Source: Minicystis rosea
GTDB taxonomy: Bacteria > Myxococcota_A > Polyangia > Polyangiales > Polyangiaceae
NCBI GenBank assembly: GCA_001931535.1
Contig: CP016211.1
Location: 7,983,703 to 8,047,702, forward strand
DNA: 64,000 nt
Reading direction: 5' to 3'
In this document: positions 1-9,085 of the stretch, in pieces
Numbering within the stretch: position 1 is the first letter of the stretch
How the letters are laid out: the number at the start of each line of letters is the position of its first letter
Position numbers and translations under genes: made by a program
The notes under the pieces: generated by a model
Seen by the model: only the letters and a program-made list of their open reading frames with translations
What the model was told of the DNA's origin: nothing
The model's database searches: none

Positions 1-910
1 CTCCGGTTGCACGCAGGCGGTGCCCCTCGCGGGCGGGCCCATGCCCTCCGGTTTCGCATATCTGCGCGCGGGCGCACCGGCAGAGCCCGTGTCGCGCGCG
101 ATGTCGCTCGGCCCCGATCAGCTCGCGGGTCGCTCGACCAACGATCTGTTTTACGCGGTCCTCCGCAACGCCGGCCCTCCGGCGAGCGGCGCAACGCTCG
201 CGCCCGATGCCGGCCGGCAGCCGAGCCCGGCGTGGTTGCCTGCGATCCACACCGGCGTCGTGACCGGGCTCGGCGCGCAGATTCACGTGACCACGTTCGC
301 GGCGGGAAGGCTCGTGTTCAAGCTCCGCCCCGGCCTGAAGGAGCCGGCGACCAAAGCCATCGCCGCGCTGCCCACCACGCTGACCGAAGGTGATCAAGCG
401 AAGGTGATGGCGGCCATCGGCCTGGGTACCGGCAAGCGGCGCGGGGCTCGCGGCCTGATCGTCGAAGGCGCGTCGGGCCTGCCCGTCCGCAGTGAGGACA
501 CGGGCGCGCTCCTGTTCGATCACGGTCGCCCGCGCGTCGTGAAAGCCTCGGAAATGAAGCCTTCCCCGGGCATCGATGCGACCGAGCTCCCGCTGACGGC
601 CGACGAAGGCAAGCTCCTCCCCGCGGCCCGCGACGTCGGCTCGATGCGCGCGCGCGCGGCCGCCTGTGTGCTGGAAGACGGCACCTTTGCCGTGGCCGCG
701 ACCACCTTCGACAGCGACGAGGCCGCGACCACGGCATTGCTGGATCTCGGCTGCACGCGGGTCGTCGCGCTCGACCGCGGCTCGCATGCCTCGGCCTTCC
801 TCCACCGCACCGGCACCGATGCCGCACCGCAGCCCCGCTACGAAACGAGCGCCATCTTCGCGGTCGAGCTCCCCCTCGCCGGCCGCGCCGGCCCGCTGCC
901 GGCCCCGTGA
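1..910 (+). CDS. Lipoprotein, 5'-truncated, possibly phosphodiester-glycosidase-like
   Basis: The gene enters from outside the window: reading begins at base 2 and the first codons give Ser-Gly-Cys followed by Thr-Gln-Ala, which fits the end of a lipobox, so nearly all of the mature protein is present (about 302 residues). The GTG at 20 and ATG at 41 would start after this cysteine and are therefore unlikely starts. The C-terminal third (GCTRVVALDRGSHASAFL, then a conserved-looking RYETSAIF) faintly resembles the glycine/aspartate-rich end of NAGPA-type phosphodiester glycosidases, but the usual LDGGGSS core is altered. An envelope lipoprotein is well supported; the enzymatic assignment is only a guess. 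Confidence 0.6.
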   Translation, partial: SGCTQAVPLAGGPMPSGFAYLRAGAPAEPVSRAMSLGPDQLAGRSTNDLFYAVLRNAGPPASGATLAPDAGRQPSPAWLPAIHTGVVTGLGAQIHVTTFAAGRLVFKLRPGLKEPATKAIAALPTTLTEGDQAKVMAAIGLGTGKRRGARGLIVEGASGLPVRSEDTGALLFDHGRPRVVKASEMKPSPGIDATELPLTADEGKLLPAARDVGSMRARAAACVLEDGTFAVAATTFDSDEAATTALLDLGCTRVVALDRGSHASAFLHRTGTDAAPQPRYETSAIFAVELPLAGRAGPLPAP

Positions 911-1001
911 TGTGGACGCTTCGATGAGCGCGCGCTGCTGATGCGGGCTCGATATCCCTGCGCTGGTAGTGCTTCGACTTCGATAAGCGAGCTCGACCGC
1001 T

Positions 1002-1706
1002 CTACGCGGCCTCGATGACCATCATCGCGCGGAGCCGGCTCAACGCGCGCGAAAGGATCTGCGAGATCCGCGGCTCGCTCAACCCGAGCTCGGCCCCGAT
1101 GTCCTTGAGGCGGGCGCCGTCGAAGTAATAGCGGCCGACGATGGTCCGCTCCCGCTCCGGAAGTTGTTGGAGGGCTTGGGCGAGGGCCCGTCGGCGGGAG
1201 GATGCCTCGACCAGCTCGGATGGATCGTCCCCACCGGCGAGCTCGGACTCGTCGTCGTTGGCGACCTCTTCGAAGCTCACGAAGCAGGCGGGCTTGTCGC
1301 CCTCGCCCTCGGCCGCGCTCATGCGGTCGCGAACCCGGCGCGAGAGCCAGTCCTGAGCGCGGAGCTCGTCGAAGATGGCGCCGCGAATGCGGACCCTGGC
1401 GTACCAGGCGAACGCGGCGCCGCTGTCACCACCATTGCGTCGGAGCGAGTCGACGAGCCCATAGACCCCGGCCGCGAGCAGGTCGTCCCGCTGCACGTTG
1501 GCCGGGAGGCGTCGGGCGACCTTCTGCACCACCCGCCGGACCAGCGGGAGGTACGCGTCGATGTCGCTTTGGAGAACCCGGTGCACGTCACCCCGCGTCT
1601 CGGGAGGGCCGGCGGACCAAGCCGCCCGTTCAGGCTCGGGCACACCCCACCCTACGCCCACCTCTAGTCCCCTCGATTGGCTCACGCTGGGAGATTCCTG
1701 ACACAC
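1002..1706 (-). CDS. Sigma-70 family RNA polymerase sigma factor, FliA/WhiG type
   Basis: This 234-residue protein directs RNA polymerase to alternative promoters. Region 2 is visible as YLPLVRRVVQKVARRLP followed by a WYARVRIRGAIFDELRAQD segment, the characteristic region 2 signature of the sigma-28/WhiG branch. Region 4 is at the C-terminus (LPERERTIVGRYYFDG, then KDIGAELGLSEPRISQI as the helix-turn-helix for the -35 element). The first 40 residues are Pro/Glu-rich and atypical, so translation may instead start at one of the GTG codons at 1586 or 1577, just before VLQSDIDAYLP. There is no flagellar gene nearby, so a role in developmental or motility gene control is inference. Confidence 0.85.
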   Translation of the reverse strand: MCQESPSVSQSRGLEVGVGWGVPEPERAAWSAGPPETRGDVHRVLQSDIDAYLPLVRRVVQKVARRLPANVQRDDLLAAGVYGLVDSLRRNGGDSGAAFAWYARVRIRGAIFDELRAQDWLSRRVRDRMSAAEGEGDKPACFVSFEEVANDDESELAGGDDPSELVEASSRRRALAQALQQLPERERTIVGRYYFDGARLKDIGAELGLSEPRISQILSRALSRLRAMMVIEAA

Positions 1707-1848
1707 GACGGCCTGGGCGCAAGCCTCTCGAACGACCGCGACAGGATAGCCCGACTCGGGGCGGGTCGCTCGTGACCCACATTCACGAAAACGGCGACCG
1801 ATCGATCCCGCGAGCCAAGTTTTCGTTTCGAATTACGAAGGCTTACGA

Positions 1849-1866
1849 GACACCCTACTGGGTGTC
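1849..1866 (-). terminator. Hairpin overlapping the stop codon of the LysM/DUF882 gene
   Basis: GACACCC-tact-GGGTGTC, seven perfect pairs with a four-base loop, straddles the stop codon at 1855-1857. There is no following T-run, so it could be a terminator or simply a 3'-end stabiliser. Confidence 0.4.
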
Positions 1867-2937
1867 GGATGACCCGGCCTGCGGTGCCGATCCAGGGGCA
1901 TCTTCGTCGCTGCTGGGTGCGCCGGCACCCGGGTGAGGCTCCACGTCGCGCACGGCTTCGTCAGCTCCGTGGTTGGCATTCGAGGAGTCGTAGTGAGGGG
2001 CCTCGCCGGGACGCGAATAGTCCACCCAATATGCCTTTCCTGCCCGCACATCCAGATGAACGAATGTGCTGTTGGGATAGTAGCCCACACCCGCATTGCG
2101 GAAGGTCCGACAGAAGTCCCGCAGCACGGTGGCCGGCACACCATCGATCGAGAAGTCCATGGCGCGACCGAGGTTGTGGTTGGAGTGGGGGGTGTACTGG
2201 GCCGGGGTGTAGGGCCGATAACCGCTGACGACCCGGATGGGCTTGCCGCCGAAGTGATCGCTGACGGCGCCGATGAGCGCCGCGAGGCGCGGGTCGATCG
2301 GGGTCTTCTCGCCGGTCGGGTAGAAGCGAAGGATGCGGCTCAGCCCCGCGAGCGCCGCGGGCGCGAGGTGACCGCGCTTGCCGAGGAGCTGCACCTCGAG
2401 CTTCTCGGTGCCGCGCGACATCCTCACGTAGCCGCGCCGCTTCGGGCCCTTGGAGAAGGTGGGCAGGCCGTTGTCTTCGACGGGCTCGTCCTTCTTGCCC
2501 TTCTGGCCCTTCTTGCCGCGCGGATCGGGCTTCTCGGGCTTGCCCTTGTCCTTCTTGCCGTTGCGCTCGGCGAGCTGCGCGGCCCGCTTCGCGGCCTCGG
2601 CCTCCTTCCCCTTCTCGGGGATCACGAGCGAGAGGCCGGGATGGATGCGCTCGCCGGGCTTGAGGTTGTTGGCCTCACGGATGGCTTCGACGCTGACGTG
2701 ATAGCGCTTGGCGATGCGGCCGAGCGTCTGGCCCTTGCCGACGACGTGCACGATCTCGTGCGTGCCCGCGCTCACCATCGCCGGCGCGAGCGTGAGGGCG
2801 AGGGCCGTGAGCCACGCGGCGCCGCGCTTCAATAAACGCGTGCGCTCGCCGACGAAGGCCGAAGATCGCGAGGATGCGGGCGCCTGCGATGTCGGCGCGC
2901 TCACGGGCTTCACGAGAACGAGTTGGGGATGCGGCAT
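1855..2937 (-). CDS. Secreted LysM plus DUF882 (peptidase M15-like) protein
   Basis: A 360-residue exported protein predicted to bind and probably cleave peptidoglycan. After an N-terminal hydrophobic export segment (ALTLAPAMVSAG, about residues 45-60) comes a LysM domain (HVVGKGQTLGRIAKRYHVSV), then a Lys/Glu/Gly-rich linker, then a DUF882/YcbK-like M15 domain. The zinc-site residues are visible in the SGYRPYTPAQ, HNLGRAMDF and FVHLDVR segments. The ATG at 2937 is preferred because residues upstream of it are Arg/Pro-rich and not protein-like. It is divergent from pilM across 273 bp, so the two may share a promoter region, but no functional link to pili can be read from the sequence. Confidence 0.85.
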   Translation of the reverse strand: MPHPQLVLVKPVSAPTSQAPASSRSSAFVGERTRLLKRGAAWLTALALTLAPAMVSAGTHEIVHVVGKGQTLGRIAKRYHVSVEAIREANNLKPGERIHPGLSLVIPEKGKEAEAAKRAAQLAERNGKKDKGKPEKPDPRGKKGQKGKKDEPVEDNGLPTFSKGPKRRGYVRMSRGTEKLEVQLLGKRGHLAPAALAGLSRILRFYPTGEKTPIDPRLAALIGAVSDHFGGKPIRVVSGYRPYTPAQYTPHSNHNLGRAMDFSIDGVPATVLRDFCRTFRNAGVGYYPNSTFVHLDVRAGKAYWVDYSRPGEAPHYDSSNANHGADEAVRDVEPHPGAGAPSSDEDAPGSAPQAGSSDTQ

Positions 2938-3210
2938 CGGTTCCGGGTATAGCGGAGCGCCGCGGGCACGCCCCGCCGCGCTTCGATAAGCGTACGGACA
3001 ATATGCGTAAAGCGGAATGTTGGCCGGGGGTTGTCGCCAATGACACGATCGCGGCCATGACCCTCGGGCGAGCATCGGGCAGCGTGCGTGATCGCAGCGG
3101 CGACGCGCTCCTCGCACGCGCGCGGCCCGCGTCGCCGGAGTATGATCGGCGCTCGCTCGGGGGCGCGCCCGCGCACGAGGCGGCGGCACCGCCAAGCTAG
3201 GACGGACAGG

Positions 3211-4272
3211 ATGTCAGAGGGAAAGAACCTCGTCGGCGTCGACATCGGGTCGAGCTCGATCAAGGTCGCGCAGCTCAAAGAAGGCCGGAAAGGCTATGGG
3301 CTCGTGCGCGCCGGCTACGCGCCGTTGCCGCCGCAGTCGATCGTCGACGGCCACGTGATGAACTCGCAGGCCGTCGTCGACGGTCTGCAGCGCGTCTTCA
3401 ACGAGGCCAAGATCAAGCAGAAGGAGGTCGCGCTCAGCATCAGTGGGCAGGCCGTGATCATCCGCAAGATCTCGGTGCCCATGATGACCGCGGCCGAGCT
3501 CGACGAGCAGATCCAGTGGGAGGCGGAGCAGCACATCCCCTTCGACATCAAGGACGTGCACGTCGACTACGAGGTGCTGCGGAGGCGGCCCGAGGCCGGG
3601 CAGATGGATCTGCTCCTCGTGGCCGCGAAGCGCGACGAGATCAGCGACTACACGCAGATCGCCAGGAACGCGAAGCTGAAGCCCCTGGTCGTCGACATCG
3701 ACGCCTTCACGGTGCAGAACCTGTTCGAGATGAACCGCGGGATCCCGCCGGATCAGACGTTCGCGATCATCAACGTGGGCGCGAGCCTGGCGTCGATCAA
3801 CATCGTCGCCCACGGCGCGAGCGCGTTCACGCGCGACATCGCCAACGGCGGCAACTACATCACCGAGCAGATCCAGCGGCAGCTCAACGTGTCCTTCGAG
3901 CAGGCCGAGGATTTCAAGACGGCCAGCGTGATCAGCGGGCCGCAGGCGGTGCCGGCGCAGGTGACGCAGGTGATCGACGCGGTGTGCGACTCGATCGCGG
4001 GCGAGATCCAGCGCTCCCTCGACTTCTTCCTGGCCACGAGCGGTGAGGCCGAGATGCATCGCATCTACCTCACCGGCGGCTCGTCGAACCTGCCGGCGCT
4101 GCCGCAGGCCGTGGGTCGGCGCTCGCGCGTGCCGGTCGAGGTGCTCCAACCGCTCGAGCGCGTCGCCATCGAGGCGAAGGAGGTGAACACCCAGCTCCTC
4201 CAGTCGCGCGCAGCCCAGTTCAGCGTGGCCCTGGGCCTCGCGATGCGGAAAGATCGGGAGAGGCGTCTGTGA
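3211..4272 (+). CDS. pilM: Type IV pilus assembly protein PilM
   Basis: PilM is an actin-fold cytoplasmic protein of the type IV pilus alignment complex that binds the N-terminal tail of PilN and couples it to the motor. The phosphate-1 loop is visible near the N-terminus (GVDIGSSSIKVAQL), followed by QEVALSISGQAV-like and EQIQWEAEQHIPFD segments typical of the family; length is 353 residues. The ATG at 3211 follows a purine-rich AGGACAGG stretch and begins exactly at the conserved MSEGKNLVGVD. It is the first gene of a tightly overlapping pilMNO run and overlaps pilN by four bases (GTGA). Confidence 0.96.
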   Translation: MSEGKNLVGVDIGSSSIKVAQLKEGRKGYGLVRAGYAPLPPQSIVDGHVMNSQAVVDGLQRVFNEAKIKQKEVALSISGQAVIIRKISVPMMTAAELDEQIQWEAEQHIPFDIKDVHVDYEVLRRRPEAGQMDLLLVAAKRDEISDYTQIARNAKLKPLVVDIDAFTVQNLFEMNRGIPPDQTFAIINVGASLASINIVAHGASAFTRDIANGGNYITEQIQRQLNVSFEQAEDFKTASVISGPQAVPAQVTQVIDAVCDSIAGEIQRSLDFFLATSGEAEMHRIYLTGGSSNLPALPQAVGRRSRVPVEVLQPLERVAIEAKEVNTQLLQSRAAQFSVALGLAMRKDRERRL

Positions 4273-4913
4273 TTCGCGTAAACCTCCTTCCCCAGAAGCG
4301 CGGCGCACGCAACGCGCCCCCGCCGACGAACCAGAAATGGCTGCTCGTCGTGCTCGGCGTGCTGGTCGTCGAGGTCGTCATCTTGTTCTTGTTCCACAAG
4401 ACCAAGCTCGACGAGCTCGAAGAGCAGAAGAACGTCAACCAGCAGCTCAACGGCAAGATCGACGGCATCAAGAAGCTCGTGGCCAACCACGAGGAGATCA
4501 AGAAGGCCCTCGTGCAGCTCCGCGCGCGCGAAGACGCGATCGCCAAGCTGCAAGCGGCGCGCAGCGGGCCGACCGCGGTGCTGCTCGAGCTCACGCAGGT
4601 GCTCACGCAGGGCAAGGGCCCGACCGCCGATCCCGAGCGCCTCCAGCAACTCCGCAAGGAGAACCCGCTCGCGGTGTACAACCCGGGCTGGGACACGCGG
4701 CGGCTCTGGCTCAACGGCTACACGGAGAGCGATCGCGTGGTGCGCATCGACGGCATCGCGCGTGACGGCGGCGACGTCTCCGAGTTCGCGCAGCGGCTCA
4801 AGCTGTCGGTCTACTTCTACGACATCACCGTGCTGCCCGGGCAAAAGGACTCGAACAAGGACGCGAAGCTCGAGCTGGTCAACTTCGCCCTTCAAATGAA
4901 GGTGAGGTACTGA
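4269..4913 (+). CDS. pilN: Type IV pilus assembly protein PilN
   Basis: An inner-membrane component of the pilus alignment complex that bridges cytoplasmic PilM and periplasmic PilO. It opens with MIRVNLLPQK, the conserved PilM-binding tail, followed by one membrane segment (LLVVLGVLVVEVVILFLF, about residues 28-45), a periplasmic coiled coil and a ferredoxin-like domain. The GTG start overlaps the pilM stop, and the stop shares one base with the pilO start, pointing to translational coupling. Length 214 residues, normal for the family. Confidence 0.95.
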   Translation: MIRVNLLPQKRGARNAPPPTNQKWLLVVLGVLVVEVVILFLFHKTKLDELEEQKNVNQQLNGKIDGIKKLVANHEEIKKALVQLRAREDAIAKLQAARSGPTAVLLELTQVLTQGKGPTADPERLQQLRKENPLAVYNPGWDTRRLWLNGYTESDRVVRIDGIARDGGDVSEFAQRLKLSVYFYDITVLPGQKDSNKDAKLELVNFALQMKVRY

Positions 4914-5521
4914 TGGCCCCCAAGCCGACGCCTCCCGCCGCCGCGGCCGGATCGACGCTCGACAAGATGCCGCCCATCGCCAAGGTGGGCGTGGGCTTCC
5001 TCTTCGCGTTCCTGATCGGGGTGCTCTACTTCGTCGTGTTCTACAGCGACGTCGACACCGATCTGACGAACGCGAAGCGCAGCGAGAAGGGCCTGCGGGC
5101 GCAGCTCGCCGAGGCCGAGAAGTCGCGCGAGGAATACCAGAAGGACGCCGACGAGAAGACGCGGCGCGAGCAGCAGGCCCGCGAGCAGAAGAAGATCCTG
5201 CCCGACGATCCCGAGATGCCCGCGTTCCTCGCGACGATCCAGGACGTGGCCACCGTCTCGGGCGTGAACCTGACGGCGTGGAGCCCGACGGAGCAGATCC
5301 CCGATGAGTTCTACGCGAAGGTGCCGATGAAGCTCACCTTGGTGGGGAAGTTCCACCAAGTGGTGAAGTTCTTCCACGGGGTGGGCCAGCAGGATCGCAT
5401 CATCAACATCGAGGACATCCGCATCAAGAAGGAAAAACCCGAGGCCGACGAGGTCAACGTGGAGTGTCGCGCGACCGCGTTCCGCTCGACCCGCCCCGGC
5501 GAGATGAAGAAGAAGAAGTGA
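4913..5521 (+). CDS. pilO: Type IV pilus assembly protein PilO
   Basis: A bitopic inner-membrane protein that pairs with PilN in the periplasm. It has a short Pro/Ala-rich cytoplasmic tail, one membrane segment (VGVGFLFAFLIGVLYFVVFY, about residues 24-43), a strongly charged coiled coil (about 50-90) and a C-terminal ferredoxin-like fold ending in a lysine run. The ATG shares its A with the pilN stop. Unlike the upstream junctions, the gap to pilP is 154 bp and is occupied by two tandem copies of a repeat. Confidence 0.94.
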   Translation: MAPKPTPPAAAAGSTLDKMPPIAKVGVGFLFAFLIGVLYFVVFYSDVDTDLTNAKRSEKGLRAQLAEAEKSREEYQKDADEKTRREQQAREQKKILPDDPEMPAFLATIQDVATVSGVNLTAWSPTEQIPDEFYAKVPMKLTLVGKFHQVVKFFHGVGQQDRIINIEDIRIKKEKPEADEVNVECRATAFRSTRPGEMKKKK

Positions 5522-5539
5522 AGACGCGCCCGGGCGATG

Positions 5540-5594
5540 GATCACGATGGGGCCGCAGGCGGCTTCAAATCTCGGGCCGGACGAGCCGGCCGTT
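5540..5594 (+). repeat. Dispersed double-stem-loop repeat, family A, copy 1
   Basis: First of two tandem copies of a roughly 55-bp unit between pilO and pilP. The unit starts GATCACGATGGGGCCGC and ends CGGGCCGGACGAGCCGGCC. A third copy in opposite orientation lies at 59418-59473. Confidence 0.8.
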
Positions 5595-5650
5595 GATCAC
5601 GATGGGGCCGCGAGCGACCCCATACCCCGGCCCGGACGAGCCGGCCCTGA
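5595..5650 (+). repeat. Dispersed double-stem-loop repeat, family A, copy 2
   Basis: The second tandem copy, beginning with the identical GATCACGATGGGGCCGC. It ends in GGACGAGCCGGCC like copy 1 but matches the distant copy at 59418-59473 better in its middle portion (ACCCCATACCCCGG against GCCCCAAACCCCGG). Confidence 0.8.
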
Positions 5651-5675
5651 GAGCACACCGCGAAGCGAGATCACG

Positions 5676-6338
5676 ATGAAGCTCATCACCCTTCCGACCC
5701 TCGCGCTCGTCGCGCTCGGCGCCCTCGTGGGGTGCGGCGGCGACGACGCGAGCAAGAGCCCCGGCGCGGCCAGCGCGCGCCCGGGCACGCCCACCCCGCA
5801 ACCTCCGGGCGCGGCGGCTCCCGGTGCGCCCGCGCCCTCGGCGAGCGCCTCCGCGGCCGCGAATGCGTTGCCGCCGCTGCCGCTGCGCGACTTCCAGGAG
5901 CGGGATTTCGCCGAGTCGGATCAGAACCGCGATCCGTTCCGCAGCTTCGCCGCCGATCTCGTGGCGCAGAACAAAACGCGCATCTCCATCCAGCGCAAGG
6001 TGCTCGTCGATCGCTACTCGCTCGAAGAGCTCAAGCTGGTGGGCCTCGTCACCGGCAGCCCGTCGCGCGCGCTGCTCATCGATCCCACCGGCCTCGGTTG
6101 GGTCGCGAAGGTCGGCGACTTCGTGGGCAAGCCCGAGCTCGTCCACTCCGGCGGGCCCACGGGGACCGATGTCCCGATCAACTGGCGCGTCGATCGCATT
6201 CGCTCCGGAGACGTGGTCTTCATCCGCGAGGATCCTTCGCATCCGGAGATCCCGCCCACCACGCGCGTCATCGCGCTCCGCGCAGTCGAAGACAGCCGCC
6301 CGCGGACCGCGGGGATCACGGCAGCCGAGAAGCCGTAG
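5676..6338 (+). CDS. pilP: Type IV pilus assembly lipoprotein PilP
   Basis: An inner-membrane lipoprotein linking the PilNO complex to the PilQ secretin. The signal peptide ends in a lipobox (LGALVGC, Cys about residue 20), followed by a disordered Pro/Ala/Ser linker and a C-terminal beta domain with the family segments SLEELKLVGLVTG, ALLIDPTGLGWVAKVGDFVG and INWRVDRIRSGDVVF. The ATG at 5676 is chosen because it begins the signal peptide; reading further upstream would translate the intergenic repeats. Length 220 residues. A hairpin follows the stop codon. Confidence 0.93.
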   Translation: MKLITLPTLALVALGALVGCGGDDASKSPGAASARPGTPTPQPPGAAAPGAPAPSASASAAANALPPLPLRDFQERDFAESDQNRDPFRSFAADLVAQNKTRISIQRKVLVDRYSLEELKLVGLVTGSPSRALLIDPTGLGWVAKVGDFVGKPELVHSGGPTGTDVPINWRVDRIRSGDVVFIREDPSHPEIPPTTRVIALRAVEDSRPRTAGITAAEKP

Positions 6339-6339
6339 C

Positions 6340-6353
6340 GGAGCGCACGCTCC
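6340..6353 (+). terminator. Short hairpin after pilP
   Basis: GGAGCG-ca-CGCTCC lies two bases after the pilP stop and upstream of the 267-bp pilP-pilQ gap. It could be a partial terminator or a processing signal uncoupling pilQ from pilMNOP. Confidence 0.35.
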
Positions 6354-6605
6354 GCCGATGAAGCCATCCCTCGAGAGCACGACAGGACCCGCATCCGGTA
6401 GGGCATTCTCCCGGTCGAGGGTGAGCGCGCGACCATCGCGTGCTCACACGCGCCGCACAGCACAGGGGTGATCCGCCCTGGCGAGGCTCCGCGCAAAGTT
6501 TTTGTTGGTCACGAATTGGGCCCGTCTCGACCTCCCGCCCTAGCATCGCCCTCCGTCTGGATGGCGGCCTGCGCCCGCGCTGGCCCCGACGACCCCCGGA
6601 GTACG

Positions 6606-8948
6606 ATGAAAAGTCCTCGGTTGCCCGTGATCTCGCCGCCCGTTCACGACGGCATCGCCTCGCCGCGACGCGGGAAGCTCCGCCTCGCCCTGCTCCTGGG
6701 CGCCTTGCTCGTCGGGAGCAGCGCGCGTCCCGCGCTCGCCGACACGCTCCACGTGAAAGACGTGAAGCTCACCGCGCCGGCGCCGAACGCCGCCGAGGTG
6801 CTGATCGCCGCCACCGGAACGCCTGGGTTCTCCGCGCGCGTCGAAGGCGGTGGGAGCCGCCTCGTGATCGACATCCAGGACGCCGATGTGCAAGGCGCGC
6901 CCGGGGCGATCACCAAAGGCAATGCCCTCGTCGGCGGCATCATGACCCAAGGCTTCCAGCAGAATGGGCAGCGCATCACGCGCGTGCTCGTGACGCTGGC
7001 GCACGCCGCGGAGTACCGCCTCGCGCCCGAGCCGGGCGGCGGTCTCCGGCTCTTCCTCGCTTCCGCGGACAAGACCGCGCCCATGCGCGTCACCCCGCAG
7101 CTCCCGAGCGAGGGCACGCCGATCACCGGCGTCACCGGCGTCCGCTTCGATCATCAAGCCGGCCTCGATCGCGTGCTCGTCGATCTGAGCGGCAACGCCG
7201 ACTATGCAGAGTCCGCCGAGGGCGGGCGCACCATCCTCGAGCTGCGCAACGTGCGCCTCCCCGACGATCTCCAGCGCAAGCTGGACACGGGCGCCTTCGG
7301 CGGCCCGGTGCGCGGCGTCGCCACGTATCGCCGCAAGAGCGATCCGACGCGCGTGGTGATCGAGATCGAGCGCACCAACGAGGCGAGCAGCGCGGTGAGC
7401 CGCGAGGGGAACACCCTCGTCCTCGCCTTCGCGAACGGCCGCATGCCGTCGGCCGTCTCGGGCGTGGCCGCCGACGGCGGCGCCGCGCGCAGGTCGCGTA
7501 CCGTCGCGCGCGAGGACAACCTCGCCGCCGGCGCGCCGCGCATCGAGACGAGCTACGACGCCGCGGCCGCCGCGCGCGAGTCGATGGTCGAGCCCGATCA
7601 GGCCAACGCCTTCCTTCCGGGCGGCATCGCAGGCCAGCAGCGGCGCTACACCGGCAACCGGATCGACCTCGATTTCAAGGACGCTTCGGTCCACGAGGTG
7701 CTGCGCCTGCTCTCCGACGTCGGCAAGGTGAACATCGTCACCGCCGACAACGTGTCCGGCTCAGTCACCATCCGGATGCGCAACGTGCCCTGGGATCAGG
7801 CGCTCGACACGGTGCTGCAGGCCAAGGGCCTCGGCATGGTGCGGCAGGGCAACATGATCCGCGTGGCCCCGCTCGCCGATCTCAACAAGGAGCGCGAGCT
7901 CGCCATCGCCCGCCGCAAGAGCGAGCTCCAGCTCGCGCCCATCGAGACGCGGCTCATCCCCGTCTCGTACGCCGAGGCCAAGGACCTCCAGGAGCGCGCC
8001 AAGGATCTGCTCTCCCCGCGTGGATCGCTGGCCGTCGACGAGCGCACCAACACCATCATCGCCCGCGACGTCGCCGGCAACCTGAGCCAGATCGACGAGC
8101 TCATCCACGTGCTCGACACGCAGACGCCGCAGGTCCTCATCGAGGCGCGCGTCGTCGAGGCCACGAGCCGTTACCTGCGCGACGTCGGCATCCAGTGGGG
8201 CGGCGACGGCACCTTCAGCCAGGCCACGGGCAACCCCACCGGCCTCGCCTTCCCCGCCAACATCGGCATCGTCGGCGGCGCCAGCGATCAGACCACGCCC
8301 ACGGCCGGTCTCTCGCCCTTCAGCAACACGGTCTCGAACCCGAACTTCGCGGTCAACCTCCCCGCGACCGTGGGCACCGGACAAGGCGGCGCGCTCGGCC
8401 TCACCTTCGGCTCGATCAACAACACCGTGAACCTCGCGGTGCGCCTCTCCGCGGCCGAGTCGAGCGGCATGCTCCGCATCATCTCGAGCCCGCGCATCCT
8501 CACGCTCGACAACCGCGACGCGCGCATCAGCCAGGGCACCCTGATCCCGTTCTCGCAGATCAGCGCCCAAGGCGTGCAGACCACGTTCCAAGAAGCGAAG
8601 CTCCAGCTCCTCGTGCGCCCGCACGTCACCGCCGACGGGAGCGTCGCGATGCACGTCAAAATCAACCGCGACGAGCCGGACTTCAACCAAACCTCGGCGC
8701 GCGGTGATCCGACGATCTTGAAGCGCGAGGCGGAGACCGATCTCCTGATCATGGATGGCCACACCGCGGTCATCGGCGGCATCTTCACGCGCAACACCGG
8801 CCGCAACCTCGATCAGGTGCCCCTCCTCGGCGACATCCCCGTGCTCGGCGTGCTCTTCCAGCGCCGCCGCGCGAGCGACAGCCGCAGCGAGCTCGTCATC
8901 TTCCTCACCCCGCGCATCGTCAACCGCGCCGAAGCCCTCGGCCGCTAG
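6606..8948 (+). CDS. pilQ: Type IV pilus secretin PilQ
   Basis: The outer-membrane channel through which the pilus passes. After a signal peptide (RLALLLGALLVGSSARPALA, cleavage about residue 39) there is an AMIN peptidoglycan-binding region, a second AMIN-like region (about 170-300), an STN/N0 domain (RIDLDFKDASVHEVLRLLSD), an N1 domain (LIPVSYAEAKDLQ) and the secretin domain with VLIEARVVEA and the C-terminal VPLLGDIPVLGVLF signature. The ATG at 6606 gives 780 residues, and upstream in-frame sequence is not signal-peptide-like. It is separated from pilP by 267 bp, so it may have its own promoter. Confidence 0.96.
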   Translation: MKSPRLPVISPPVHDGIASPRRGKLRLALLLGALLVGSSARPALADTLHVKDVKLTAPAPNAAEVLIAATGTPGFSARVEGGGSRLVIDIQDADVQGAPGAITKGNALVGGIMTQGFQQNGQRITRVLVTLAHAAEYRLAPEPGGGLRLFLASADKTAPMRVTPQLPSEGTPITGVTGVRFDHQAGLDRVLVDLSGNADYAESAEGGRTILELRNVRLPDDLQRKLDTGAFGGPVRGVATYRRKSDPTRVVIEIERTNEASSAVSREGNTLVLAFANGRMPSAVSGVAADGGAARRSRTVAREDNLAAGAPRIETSYDAAAAARESMVEPDQANAFLPGGIAGQQRRYTGNRIDLDFKDASVHEVLRLLSDVGKVNIVTADNVSGSVTIRMRNVPWDQALDTVLQAKGLGMVRQGNMIRVAPLADLNKERELAIARRKSELQLAPIETRLIPVSYAEAKDLQERAKDLLSPRGSLAVDERTNTIIARDVAGNLSQIDELIHVLDTQTPQVLIEARVVEATSRYLRDVGIQWGGDGTFSQATGNPTGLAFPANIGIVGGASDQTTPTAGLSPFSNTVSNPNFAVNLPATVGTGQGGALGLTFGSINNTVNLAVRLSAAESSGMLRIISSPRILTLDNRDARISQGTLIPFSQISAQGVQTTFQEAKLQLLVRPHVTADGSVAMHVKINRDEPDFNQTSARGDPTILKREAETDLLIMDGHTAVIGGIFTRNTGRNLDQVPLLGDIPVLGVLFQRRRASDSRSELVIFLTPRIVNRAEALGR

Positions 8949-8969
8949 CGCTCCGCACAGCTCGGATCG

Positions 8970-9013
8970 GGCCGCACGGAATTCGTTGGAGCACCAACGA
9001 TCTCCGTGCGGCC
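8970..9013 (+). terminator. Compound palindrome downstream of pilQ
   Basis: An outer perfect stem of 11 bp (GGCCGCACGGA / TCCGTGCGGCC) encloses an inner 6-bp stem (CGTTGG / CCAACG, loop agca). It begins 21 bases after the pilQ stop and is the likely end of the pil transcript. No T-run follows. Confidence 0.65.
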
Positions 9014-9085
9014 TGCGTCACGCTGCTCCCCCGATCGCCTCGCCGAATTCGTGACCAGCGCCTCCGCTCGTTGTATGGCGAGCGC

